From Synergistaceae bacterium (GTDB lineage Bacteria; Synergistota; Synergistia; Synergistales; Synergistaceae): a stretch of DNA of 7,525 nucleotides. The notes beneath the pieces are model-generated. The model was given only the letters and a program-made list of their open reading frames with translations, had not been told where the DNA came from and did not search any database. The stretch is from NCBI GenBank assembly GCA_031274115.1, contig JAISQP010000108.1:1-7525 (forward strand), in the 5' to 3' direction. Positions 1 to 5,232 of this stretch are shown here, in pieces. The stretch's first letter is position 1; the number at the start of each line of letters is the position of its first letter. Position numbers and translations under genes: made by a program.

Positions 1-813
1 GGAGTGGATGCCCACACCCACAAGTACATTTCCACCGGAGAGGCTGGATCGAAGTTCGGACTGCCGCCCGAGACGGTAAAAGAGGCTGTCGAAATCTGCG
101 GCGCGCTCGATAACGTCTCACTGGAGGGTCTTCACTTCCACATAGGCTCCCAGCTTATGGATAACTCGGCTCATCTGCTGGCGCTCGATGTGCTTCTCGG
201 CCTCATGAAGAGCCTGCGGGACGAGTGCGGTTTCGTCACCCGAATTCTGGACATGGGCGGCGGTTTCGGGGTCAGATACACCGATAATGACAGCCCGCAG
301 GGTATATCTGACTTCATAGGCGGCATGACGGGCAAGGTCGATGCGTTCTGCCGGTCCGGCGGTATGGATATGCCGTCGCTCGTCGTCGAGCCGGGAAGGT
401 GGATAGTCTCAGAGGCGGGAATCACGCTCTACACGGTGGGGAGCGTAAAGCGCGCCGCCGGTGTGACATACGTCGGAGTGGACGGCGGCTATCCCGACAA
501 CCCGCGGCCGGCCCTCTACGGCGCGGAGTATGAGGCGGTCCTCGCCAACAAAGCCGGTGAGCCGCCTTCCGAGACCGTCTCGATCGCCGGCAAGTGCTGC
601 GAGACCGGCGACATCCTCATTCACGGCATCGCGCTGCCGGAAGCGCGGCGCGGCGACATACTCGCGGTCCTCTGCACCGGCGCGTACAACCACTCCATGG
701 CAAACAACTACAACAAAAATCCCCTTCCCGCCGTAATCATGATACGGAACGGGACGCCGAGACTTTCCGTGAGGCGGCAGACCTACGAGGAGATGTTCGC
801 CGGAAATATCTGA
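1..813 (+). CDS. lysA: Diaminopimelate decarboxylase, 3' part (5' end outside window)
   Basis: This is the C-terminal 270 or so residues of a fold-type III PLP enzyme that decarboxylates meso-diaminopimelate to L-lysine, the last step of lysine biosynthesis, in the cytoplasm. Counting from the Val codon at nt 4, I see HFHIGSQ (44-50), LDMGGGFG (82-89, the glycine loop that holds the PLP phosphate), EPGR (129-132), DGGYPDNPRPALYGA (160-174), the CETGD signature (199-203, normally CESGD, with the active-site Cys supplied across the dimer) and GAYNHSMANNYN (226-237, with the conserved substrate/PLP-side Tyr). The opening GVDAHTHKYISTG is the usual mid-protein LysA segment, so the GTG at nt 4 is an internal Val and not a start. 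The N-terminal barrel strands with the PLP lysine are missing only because the window begins here. The gene ends with TGA, and its last 31 bp overlap citF on the other strand. Confidence 0.93.
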   Translation, partial: GVDAHTHKYISTGEAGSKFGLPPETVKEAVEICGALDNVSLEGLHFHIGSQLMDNSAHLLALDVLLGLMKSLRDECGFVTRILDMGGGFGVRYTDNDSPQGISDFIGGMTGKVDAFCRSGGMDMPSLVVEPGRWIVSEAGITLYTVGSVKRAAGVTYVGVDGGYPDNPRPALYGAEYEAVLANKAGEPPSETVSIAGKCCETGDILIHGIALPEARRGDILAVLCTGAYNHSMANNYNKNPLPAVIMIRNGTPRLSVRRQTYEEMFAGNI

Positions 814-2360
814 CGCACGATGTCGATGACGGTTCCGTCGCGCCACTCGACGACGCCGATGATCCTGTCCCCCTGCGGGATCGGGTCCATTGGGCCGCTC
901 ATTTTTCTGGCGAGTTCGGCGAGTTCGTCTATCGGCACGAGCGGAACGGCGTTCGCCCCCTTCGCGTCGCGGCAGGCGTCTATCAGATCCTGCCGGCGGG
1001 GATTTATCGTAACGCCAAACTCCGTCACGAGCGCGTCAACTACCTCTCCGGGGGTTGTCACGGTATGAACTCTTTCGACCACGCACGGAAAGCGTCCGCG
1101 CATGAGTGGCTGAGCCATGATCGTCAGCTTCGCCCCGGCAGCGGTGTCCTGGTGGCCCCCGATGCCGTGAAGGAGCGCTCCGTCCGCCTCGGTGTTCACG
1201 TTCGCGTTGAAGTCCATGTCGAGTTCCGTAGCGCCGAGTATTACGACGTCCAATTCGTTCACGGCCGCGCCGCAGTTCCATGGGTTCGCGTACCAGTCCG
1301 CCGATATCTCGATGTGCCTCGGGTCGGAGGCGATGGATTCCACGGCCTCGCGATCGAACGACTGCACGTCCATCAGCTTTTTAAGGAGCCCTTCCTTTAG
1401 AAGATCGACGAAATAGCCCGTTATGCCGCCTAGCCCGAAGCCGCCTCTAATGTGACGCTTTTTCATGGCTTCCTTCATGAACGCCGTCACCGCGAGCGGG
1501 ATTCCGCCCGCGCCGGTCTGAAAGCTGAACCCGTCCGTGAAATAAGGGGAGGCCACTATCAGCCTCGACGCGTTTTGGGCTATCAGAAGCCGCAGCGGGT
1601 CCTGCGTCACGCGGGTCGTTCCGGAGACTATTCCGTCCGGATCGCCTATGCTGCCGATCTGAGCCACGAAGTCGACGTATATTCCGGGTATTGATATCGG
1701 CGCTATCGGATAGTGCTGGAGGTTATCAGTGATCGCGACCACGCAGTTTGCGTACTCGGCGTCCGTGAAGGCGTAGCCGAGGGCGCCGCACGCCGATTTC
1801 CCCGCCCTCCCGGAAATGTTGCCCCCGGTGTCCGCGGTCGGGGCCGCGATAAACGCGACATCTATGTGTACGTCGCCTGAGATGACGGCTCGCGGCCTGC
1901 CCCCGTGGCTCCTCAGGATGACAGGAACCTCTATGCCTCCCTCCGAGACGAGCTGTCCTATCGGGCCGTTGACCGAGCCCATTATCCGGCGGATGACCCC
2001 GCTTTGGATGTGCGGAATTATCTCCTTGTGCACGCCGAATAGAGCGGTCGGGAAAATCGACAGATCGCGAATTCCCATTTTTGCGCACTCGTCGATCACC
2101 TGGTTCACGATGAAGTCGCCGTTGCGAAGGTGATGGTGGAAGGAAATCGTCATGCCGCTCTTGAGTCCGGCAGCGGCTATCGCATCCCTGATGCTGCCCA
2201 GCAGTTTTTTGCCGTCATTCGGCGTCCTGGCTCTGATTCTCGTGCGCGCGCTGAACCCCTCCGGCTTTCTGGCGAAAGCGCCTTCGAACAGCTTCTCGTC
2301 CGTGTGCCCATAGCCGTCGATATGTAACGGTATGTCCCTGTTCACCGCGTTAAGCGCCAT
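783..2360 (-). CDS. citF: Citrate lyase alpha subunit (citrate:acetyl-ACP transferase)
   Basis: The alpha subunit swaps the acetyl group on the citrate lyase acyl carrier protein for citrate, giving citryl-ACP and acetate. Its 525 residues are close to the usual CitF length. Recognisable CitF segments are GMTISFHHHLRNGDFIVN (69-86), the stretch around SEGGIEVPVILRSHGGRP (139-156), HIDVAFIAAPTADTGGN (165-181), and ADGALLHGIGGHQDTAAGAK (392-411) followed by the segment ending TEFGVTINPRR (446-456), as in the CoA-transferase-like family. The ATG at 2360 is preceded by an AGGGAG ribosome site about 8 nt upstream. The start overlaps the end of citE by 11 bp, which suggests translational coupling. 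The stop is TAG at 785-783, inside the convergent lysA tail, and no hairpin terminator is visible between the two genes. It is the last cit gene of the operon; citX, citG and citC do not follow. Confidence 0.95.
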   Translation of the reverse strand: MALNAVNRDIPLHIDGYGHTDEKLFEGAFARKPEGFSARTRIRARTPNDGKKLLGSIRDAIAAAGLKSGMTISFHHHLRNGDFIVNQVIDECAKMGIRDLSIFPTALFGVHKEIIPHIQSGVIRRIMGSVNGPIGQLVSEGGIEVPVILRSHGGRPRAVISGDVHIDVAFIAAPTADTGGNISGRAGKSACGALGYAFTDAEYANCVVAITDNLQHYPIAPISIPGIYVDFVAQIGSIGDPDGIVSGTTRVTQDPLRLLIAQNASRLIVASPYFTDGFSFQTGAGGIPLAVTAFMKEAMKKRHIRGGFGLGGITGYFVDLLKEGLLKKLMDVQSFDREAVESIASDPRHIEISADWYANPWNCGAAVNELDVVILGATELDMDFNANVNTEADGALLHGIGGHQDTAAGAKLTIMAQPLMRGRFPCVVERVHTVTTPGEVVDALVTEFGVTINPRRQDLIDACRDAKGANAVPLVPIDELAELARKMSGPMDPIPQGDRIIGVVEWRDGTVIDIVRQIFPANISS

Positions 2361-3234
2361 GAGTCCCGCTCCCTTCCTGTAAAACGCCGGCGCGCTCGAG
2401 AGTGAACTCCGCTCGGCGAACGACCGGAAGATCGACCATGCGGCCGTCCACGGCGACCGCGCCGAGTCCTCTTGCCGCCGCGTCCCTCGCGGCCGCCACT
2501 ATTTTCCTCGCGCTCTCTATCTCGGCTTCCGTCGGCTCGTAAATCGCGTGAATTATCGGTATCTGGTTTGGGTGTATGACGCTCTTGCCGTCAAAGCCGA
2601 GCCGCTTCGCGAACTCTGCCTCACGGCGCAGACCATCCTCGTCAGCCACGCGCGGCCAGACGGTGTCGAGCGCGTCGACTCCGGCGGCGCGCGCCGCCAC
2701 TATCATCATCCGGCGCGTCCACTCCAGCTCCGTCCCCTCCTCGCTGCGGCTGGTCCGAAGGTCGGCTGTCAGGTCCTCGCCCCCGGGTATTATCGCAGTC
2801 ACCCTGGGTGAAGACCTCGCGATGTCATACGCGTTCCAGACCCCGAGCGCGGTTTCGAGCAGGCAAAAGATCTTTGTCGTCCCTATCGGAACGCTTGACC
2901 GCGACTCCACCGCCGAGAGTTCGTCGTCAACGTCCCTCACGGTTTGCGGCGTTTCGACCTTCGGAACCCTGACCCCGTGAACCCCGTGCGGGATGACGGC
3001 GGCGAGATCATCGCGCCAGAATTCCGTATCGAGCCCGTTGATGCGGACTGTCGTCTCGCGGCCATCGAACTCCCTGTGTTTCAGCACCTCGCGGACGAGT
3101 ATGCGTGCGGCGTCCTTCTCGCTTCGCGAGACGGAATCCTCGAGGTCCAGAATGAGTCCGTCCGCGCCGAAGAGATGCCCCCGCATGAGCATGTTGGGAT
3201 TGTTGCCCGGCAGGTAAAGCATAGTGCGTCTCAT
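2350..3234 (-). CDS. citE: Citrate lyase beta subunit (citryl-ACP lyase)
   Basis: The beta subunit cleaves citryl-ACP into acetyl-ACP and oxaloacetate. The 294-residue protein has the HpcH/HpaI-type TIM-barrel signatures of CitE: RRTMLYLPGNNP (2-13), LDLEDSV (29-35), RING (64-67), VPKVET (90-95), CLLETALGV (124-132, whose Glu127 is a likely Mg2+ ligand), GGEDLTADL (151-159, whose Asp154 is a likely second Mg2+ ligand) and KSVIHPNQI (217-225). No expected active-site motif looks damaged. The ATG at 3234 forms an ATGA overlap with the citD stop, and GGAGG lies 10 nt upstream inside citD. Close homologues such as malyl-CoA or citramalyl-CoA lyases share the fold, but the citD and citF neighbours settle the assignment. 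Confidence 0.94.
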   Translation of the reverse strand: MRRTMLYLPGNNPNMLMRGHLFGADGLILDLEDSVSRSEKDAARILVREVLKHREFDGRETTVRINGLDTEFWRDDLAAVIPHGVHGVRVPKVETPQTVRDVDDELSAVESRSSVPIGTTKIFCLLETALGVWNAYDIARSSPRVTAIIPGGEDLTADLRTSRSEEGTELEWTRRMMIVAARAAGVDALDTVWPRVADEDGLRREAEFAKRLGFDGKSVIHPNQIPIIHAIYEPTEAEIESARKIVAAARDAAARGLGAVAVDGRMVDLPVVRRAEFTLERAGVLQEGSGTHGA

Positions 3235-3524
3235 TTGCTTGCCGCCTCCCTGTAGCGAAGATAAGCGGCTTCTACCCTCGCGCCCAGCACCAGGTCGAGC
3301 GCGCCGTTATCCTGGACGTTGACCAGTATATTTTCGGTTCCTGTTCCGTCGAGCGCGTCGAGCATCCGAATTATTTTCTCCTCCATCGCGCTCCTGAAGC
3401 GCGACGCCCCATTGCCCCTTATCTCTATCCGTCTTCCCTCATCGGATCCGGTTACGGTCACGAGACAGTCCATGGATTCTATTGTCCCCGCCTGGCCCGC
3501 CGGAGGAGTTTCTCCAGACCTCAT
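3231..3524 (-). CDS. citD: Citrate lyase acyl carrier protein (gamma subunit)
   Basis: This is the small carrier subunit that bears the phosphoribosyl-dephospho-CoA prosthetic group of citrate lyase. From the chosen start it has 97 residues, the normal CitD size. The segment AGTIESMD (12-19) matches the AGTLESSD motif of characterised CitD proteins, so Ser17 is the expected attachment site (Ser14 in the Klebsiella protein). A second family segment is DNGALDLVLGARVEAAYLR, near the C-terminus. I chose the ATG at 3524 because AAGGGGGT lies 6 nt upstream. An in-frame GTG at 3548 would add 8 residues but would place this ribosome site inside the gene. It is the first gene of the citDEF unit and its stop overlaps the citE start. 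Confidence 0.92.
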   Translation of the reverse strand: MRSGETPPAGQAGTIESMDCLVTVTGSDEGRRIEIRGNGASRFRSAMEEKIIRMLDALDGTGTENILVNVQDNGALDLVLGARVEAAYLRYREAASK

Positions 3525-3556
3525 TCCACTACCCCCTTGTAGTTTCACGTGCGGTC

Positions 3557-3584
3557 ATTATAACCCGCTAGGGCCTATGCGCAA
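3557..3584 (-). promoter_or_regulatory. Candidate promoter of citDEF
   Basis: Read on the minus strand, a perfect -10 box TATAAT (3562-3557) is preceded after 16 bp by TTGCGC (3584-3579), a weak -35 box. The -10 box lies about 33 bp before the citD start, leaving a short leader that carries the AAGGGGGT ribosome site. The -35 hexamer sits at the edge of the left copy of the direct repeat, so a factor that binds the repeat could affect cit expression. That last point is inference. Confidence 0.55.
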
Positions 3585-3621
3585 CATAAAAAATTCAACT
3601 TTTCAAATCGGTCCGCCTTGT
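3579..3621 (+). repeat. Left copy of an imperfect direct repeat
   Basis: This AT-rich copy carries CAACATAAAAAATTCAAC followed by TTTCAAATCGG. It matches the copy at 3890-3932 almost base for base over its first 33 or so positions, with one substitution and two single-base indels, and then diverges. The starts of the two copies are 311 bp apart. The repeat overlaps the -35 region of the citD promoter. It could be a duplicated regulatory site, or the scar of a cassette insertion or duplication. Confidence 0.75.
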
Positions 3622-3646
3622 CAATCAGGGCAACAGCATTTACTTT
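3618..3646 (+). promoter_or_regulatory. Candidate promoter of the small basic ORF
   Basis: TTGTCA (3618-3623, 5 of 6 matches to the -35 consensus) is followed after exactly 17 bp by TACTTT (3641-3646, a weak -10). Transcription would start near 3653 and run through the small ORF at 3697. A short hairpin, GGGCG (3647-3651) with CGCCC (3661-3665), would lie at the beginning of the leader. Confidence 0.35.
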
Positions 3647-3696
3647 GGGCGCGCGGAGGACGCCCCACGAAGCGAGAGCGGAAGGGGGTGGACTAT

Positions 3697-3801
3697 ATGA
3701 GCCGGAAGCGGAAAGCAAAAAAGAATCGCCCAACGCGCAAACGCTGGACGATCTTCAAACTAAAGCTGATAGTTCTAATACGAGTTACTTGGACTCGTTA
3801 A
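3697..3801 (+). CDS. Putative 34-residue very basic peptide
   Basis: This short ORF is supported mainly by its context. It has an ATG start, AAGGGGGTG (3682-3690) 6 nt upstream, nearly identical to the citD ribosome site, and a promoter-like sequence further up. The peptide starts MSRKRKAKKNRPTRKRW, extremely rich in Lys and Arg, and continues with TIFKLKLIVLIRVTW, an alternation of basic and hydrophobic residues that could associate with membrane or nucleic acid. It ends with TAA, and the last codons lie inside a hairpin. I recognise no family. The TIF plus hydrophobic stretch and the structured 3' region faintly recall small hydrophobic type I toxins (putative holin-like peptides), but it lacks a clean membrane helix. 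It may also be a chance ORF in a non-coding RNA gene. Confidence 0.4.
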   Translation: MSRKRKAKKNRPTRKRWTIFKLKLIVLIRVTWTR

Positions 3802-3863
3802 ACCCTGGGGTGTAAACCTCCCGGTCGAGTCCACACAACTCGACCGGACACCCGAATCCAGGG
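3780..3863 (+). ncRNA. Structured RNA/hairpin region with alternative pairings
   Basis: Several stems are visible. Stem A pairs ACGAGT (3780-3785) with ACTCGT (3793-3798). The main hairpin pairs CCGGTCGAGT (3821-3830) with ACTCGACCGG (3838-3847), a perfect 10-bp stem with loop CCACACA. It is extended by GGTGT (3809-3813) with ACACC (3848-3852), and by CCCTGG (3803-3808) with CCAGGG (3858-3863), leaving a 7-nt bulge on the left. TGGACTCG (3790-3797) is also perfectly complementary to CGAGTCCA (3826-3833), which would break both stem A and the main hairpin. No T run follows on the plus strand, so this is not an ordinary intrinsic terminator. It may be the 3' end of the small-ORF transcript, an attenuator, or part of an antisense RNA. 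Confidence 0.5.
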
Positions 3864-3872
3864 GCCTCAATA

Positions 3873-3881
3873 ATTATAGCA
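3873..3881 (-). promoter_or_regulatory. Candidate antisense extended -10 promoter
   Basis: Read on the minus strand this is TGCTATAAT, a full extended -10 element. No convincing -35 box is present; TTATGT at 17-bp spacing is poor, but extended -10 promoters can work without one. A transcript from about 3866 would run leftward through the hairpin region and be antisense to the small ORF. Confidence 0.3.
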
Positions 3882-3889
3882 CGAAAAAA

Positions 3890-3932
3890 GCGCCAACATA
3901 AAAATTCAACATTTCAAATCGGCCTGCCCGTG
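3890..3932 (+). repeat. Right copy of an imperfect direct repeat
   Basis: This copy carries CAACATAAAAATTCAACA followed by TTTCAAATCGG and matches the copy at 3579-3621. It lies about 20 bp upstream of the -10 box of the exported-protein gene at 3990 and just upstream, on the minus strand, of the extended -10 element at 3881-3873. Each repeat copy therefore sits next to a promoter. Confidence 0.75.
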
Positions 3933-3959
3933 TTAATGTCTGTATATTTGAGTTATAAT
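3931..3959 (+). promoter_or_regulatory. Candidate promoter of the exported-protein gene pair
   Basis: A perfect -10 box TATAAT (3954-3959) lies 30 bp before the ATG at 3990. The best -35 at 17-bp spacing is TGTTAA (3931-3936), which is weak. An activator or the adjacent repeat could compensate. The transcript would carry the AGGAGGG ribosome site (3976-3982). Confidence 0.45.
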
Positions 3960-3989
3960 TTTTGTCAGCGCTTTTAGGAGGGATTTGGA

Positions 3990-5192
3990 ATGAGAAAGTG
4001 TTTAAGCGCGTTGTCGATAATTTTTTCGCTGCTGGCAATATGCGGTACGGCCTCCTGCGCGGTCGAGGATTGGCGCTTGTTCCCGAAGAAGTACGACGGC
4101 GTGAGCATAGCCATCAGGACGCATTATTTTCCGTATGACTGCAACGTAAACTGGAAATTTACGAACAGCAACTCCTATCCGGTCGAGATAAAAATTTTCA
4201 ACAAGACCTACCACACGAACTACGGGAACAAACTCGTCAAGGACTCTTACCAGACGTCGGCCAAGCTGAAGCCGGGCGAGTCCGTCTCCATGTCCGGGCT
4301 CGGCGACCAGCTCGGCTACGACTGGAAGGAGTTCGGCGCGGTCCTCAACAGCAGGGGGCAGGACAAGAACGGGAATAAAAAGACCTCCTTCGAGGTTCTG
4401 GGGCTCAAGGGGTTCGAGTACACGGTGACGAAGATCGACGAACCTGAACCCAAACAACAGGCAAACGCCGCGCCGGAGAACGGGGCTGTGCCGCAGTCGC
4501 CAGGGACGTTGGCGAAACGAAGGTCAACCGACGGCAAAGAACAATGGCTTTTAAAATGTCACGACCACGGGGAGGAGGAGTGGGTCGATAGAGACGATAT
4601 ATATATCTGCGAGGTCCAGGGTGAAAGCAATTGCACTCTTGCGGGTACCGACAAAATACACGTCAAAGGCAAAGGTCTTGAAGGCGGGCATACATGGGCA
4701 CTGGATCGCATCGCTTATGACAGCGAGCTGGAAGAGTCCAAGCCTATGCCTCCCGCCGAGAGCAAGTGGACGGTTTTGCCGAAGCAGTACAACGGCGTGA
4801 GCCTCGCGATAAAGTTCATTTACACGCAGTATGGGTGCGAGATTCAGTGGAAGCTCACGAACCATAATGCCTACTCCGTTAAAGCACAAATTTCCAACTG
4901 TGTGTACGCTACCAGTTACGGAAAATACACCATGCCGGCCTATCAGACGATTGAGTTGAAAAAAGGAGAGACCAGAGCGACGGCGGGGCTTATGATACCC
5001 TACAATCACAAGGCGTTCGGCTCGACGCTCAAAACGAGAAATACGGACAGGAGCGGCAGCGCGGTGAAGGTTTTCGAGGTCACGGGCCTCGATAGTTGGT
5101 CCGTGTCGGTAAACGCGACTGGCAAAGCGCCCGCGAAAAAAAATACCGGCGGCGCCAAAAAACTGCCGAGCGACGCTAAAACGACGAGATGA
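3990..5192 (+). CDS. Exported protein with a duplicated unknown domain
   Basis: I do not recognise this 400-residue protein. It begins with a signal peptide: MRKC, a hydrophobic core at about 5-19, and a likely signal peptidase I site after SCA (22-24). A lipoprotein reading at Cys23 is possible, but TASC is a poor lipobox. The mature part has two copies of one domain, at about 28-148 and 260-375. Shared landmarks are PKKYDGVSIAI / PKQYNGVSLAI, YDCNVNWKFTN / YGCEIQWKLTN, YQTSAKLKPGES / YQTIELKKGET, KEFGAVL / KAFGSTL and FEVLGL / FEVTGL. A Cys (51, 283) before the NWK/QWK motif is kept in both. Between them lies a Cys-containing segment (about 180-245, Cys190, 207 and 215) flanked by Pro/Ala/Glu-rich linkers, and the C-terminus is Lys/Ala-rich. 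AGGAGGG sits 7 nt before the ATG. The predicted all-beta pattern suggests a periplasmic or surface binding role, but nothing shows a substrate. Confidence 0.85.
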   Translation: MRKCLSALSIIFSLLAICGTASCAVEDWRLFPKKYDGVSIAIRTHYFPYDCNVNWKFTNSNSYPVEIKIFNKTYHTNYGNKLVKDSYQTSAKLKPGESVSMSGLGDQLGYDWKEFGAVLNSRGQDKNGNKKTSFEVLGLKGFEYTVTKIDEPEPKQQANAAPENGAVPQSPGTLAKRRSTDGKEQWLLKCHDHGEEEWVDRDDIYICEVQGESNCTLAGTDKIHVKGKGLEGGHTWALDRIAYDSELEESKPMPPAESKWTVLPKQYNGVSLAIKFIYTQYGCEIQWKLTNHNAYSVKAQISNCVYATSYGKYTMPAYQTIELKKGETRATAGLMIPYNHKAFGSTLKTRNTDRSGSAVKVFEVTGLDSWSVSVNATGKAPAKKNTGGAKKLPSDAKTTR

Positions 5193-5214
5193 CGGCAGCG
5201 CCGTCAAAATTTTT
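5191..5214 (+). terminator. Small hairpin with T run between the two exported-protein genes
   Basis: GACGGC (5191-5196), loop AGC and GCCGTC (5200-5205) form a perfect 6-bp stem that begins inside the stop codon of the upstream gene. It is followed by AAAATTTTT. The five T residues start 4 nt after the stem, so it is a weak intrinsic terminator or attenuator and probably lets part of the transcription continue into the next gene, whose start is only 40 bp from the stop. I see no separate promoter for that gene. Confidence 0.45.
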
Positions 5215-5232
5215 CCAGAAAAGAGGGCTACC

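Noticed and set aside
594..1694. Plus-strand open frames across the end of lysA and inside citF
   Set aside because: They lie opposite or in another frame of well-supported genes and their translations are Arg/His-rich, typical of shadow frames in GC-rich DNA.
3728..3807. GCCCAAC and GTTAAAC look like the outer boxes of an integron attC site
   Set aside because: The sequence between them does not form the expected imperfect palindrome with L boxes, and no integrase is present.
3618..3815. A 65-residue TTG-start frame overlapping the small basic ORF
   Set aside because: It has no ribosome site before its start, whereas the ATG at 3697 in the other frame has a strong one.
3821..3833. GGTCGAGTCC resembles the T arm of a tRNA (GGTTCGAATCC type)
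   Set aside because: One T of the loop motif is missing, the segment is better explained by the 10-bp hairpin, and no acceptor, D or anticodon arm fits around it.
3801..3880. The large hairpin taken as an ordinary intrinsic terminator
   Set aside because: Neither strand has a run of T right after the stem; the plus strand continues with GCCTCAATAATTATAGC.
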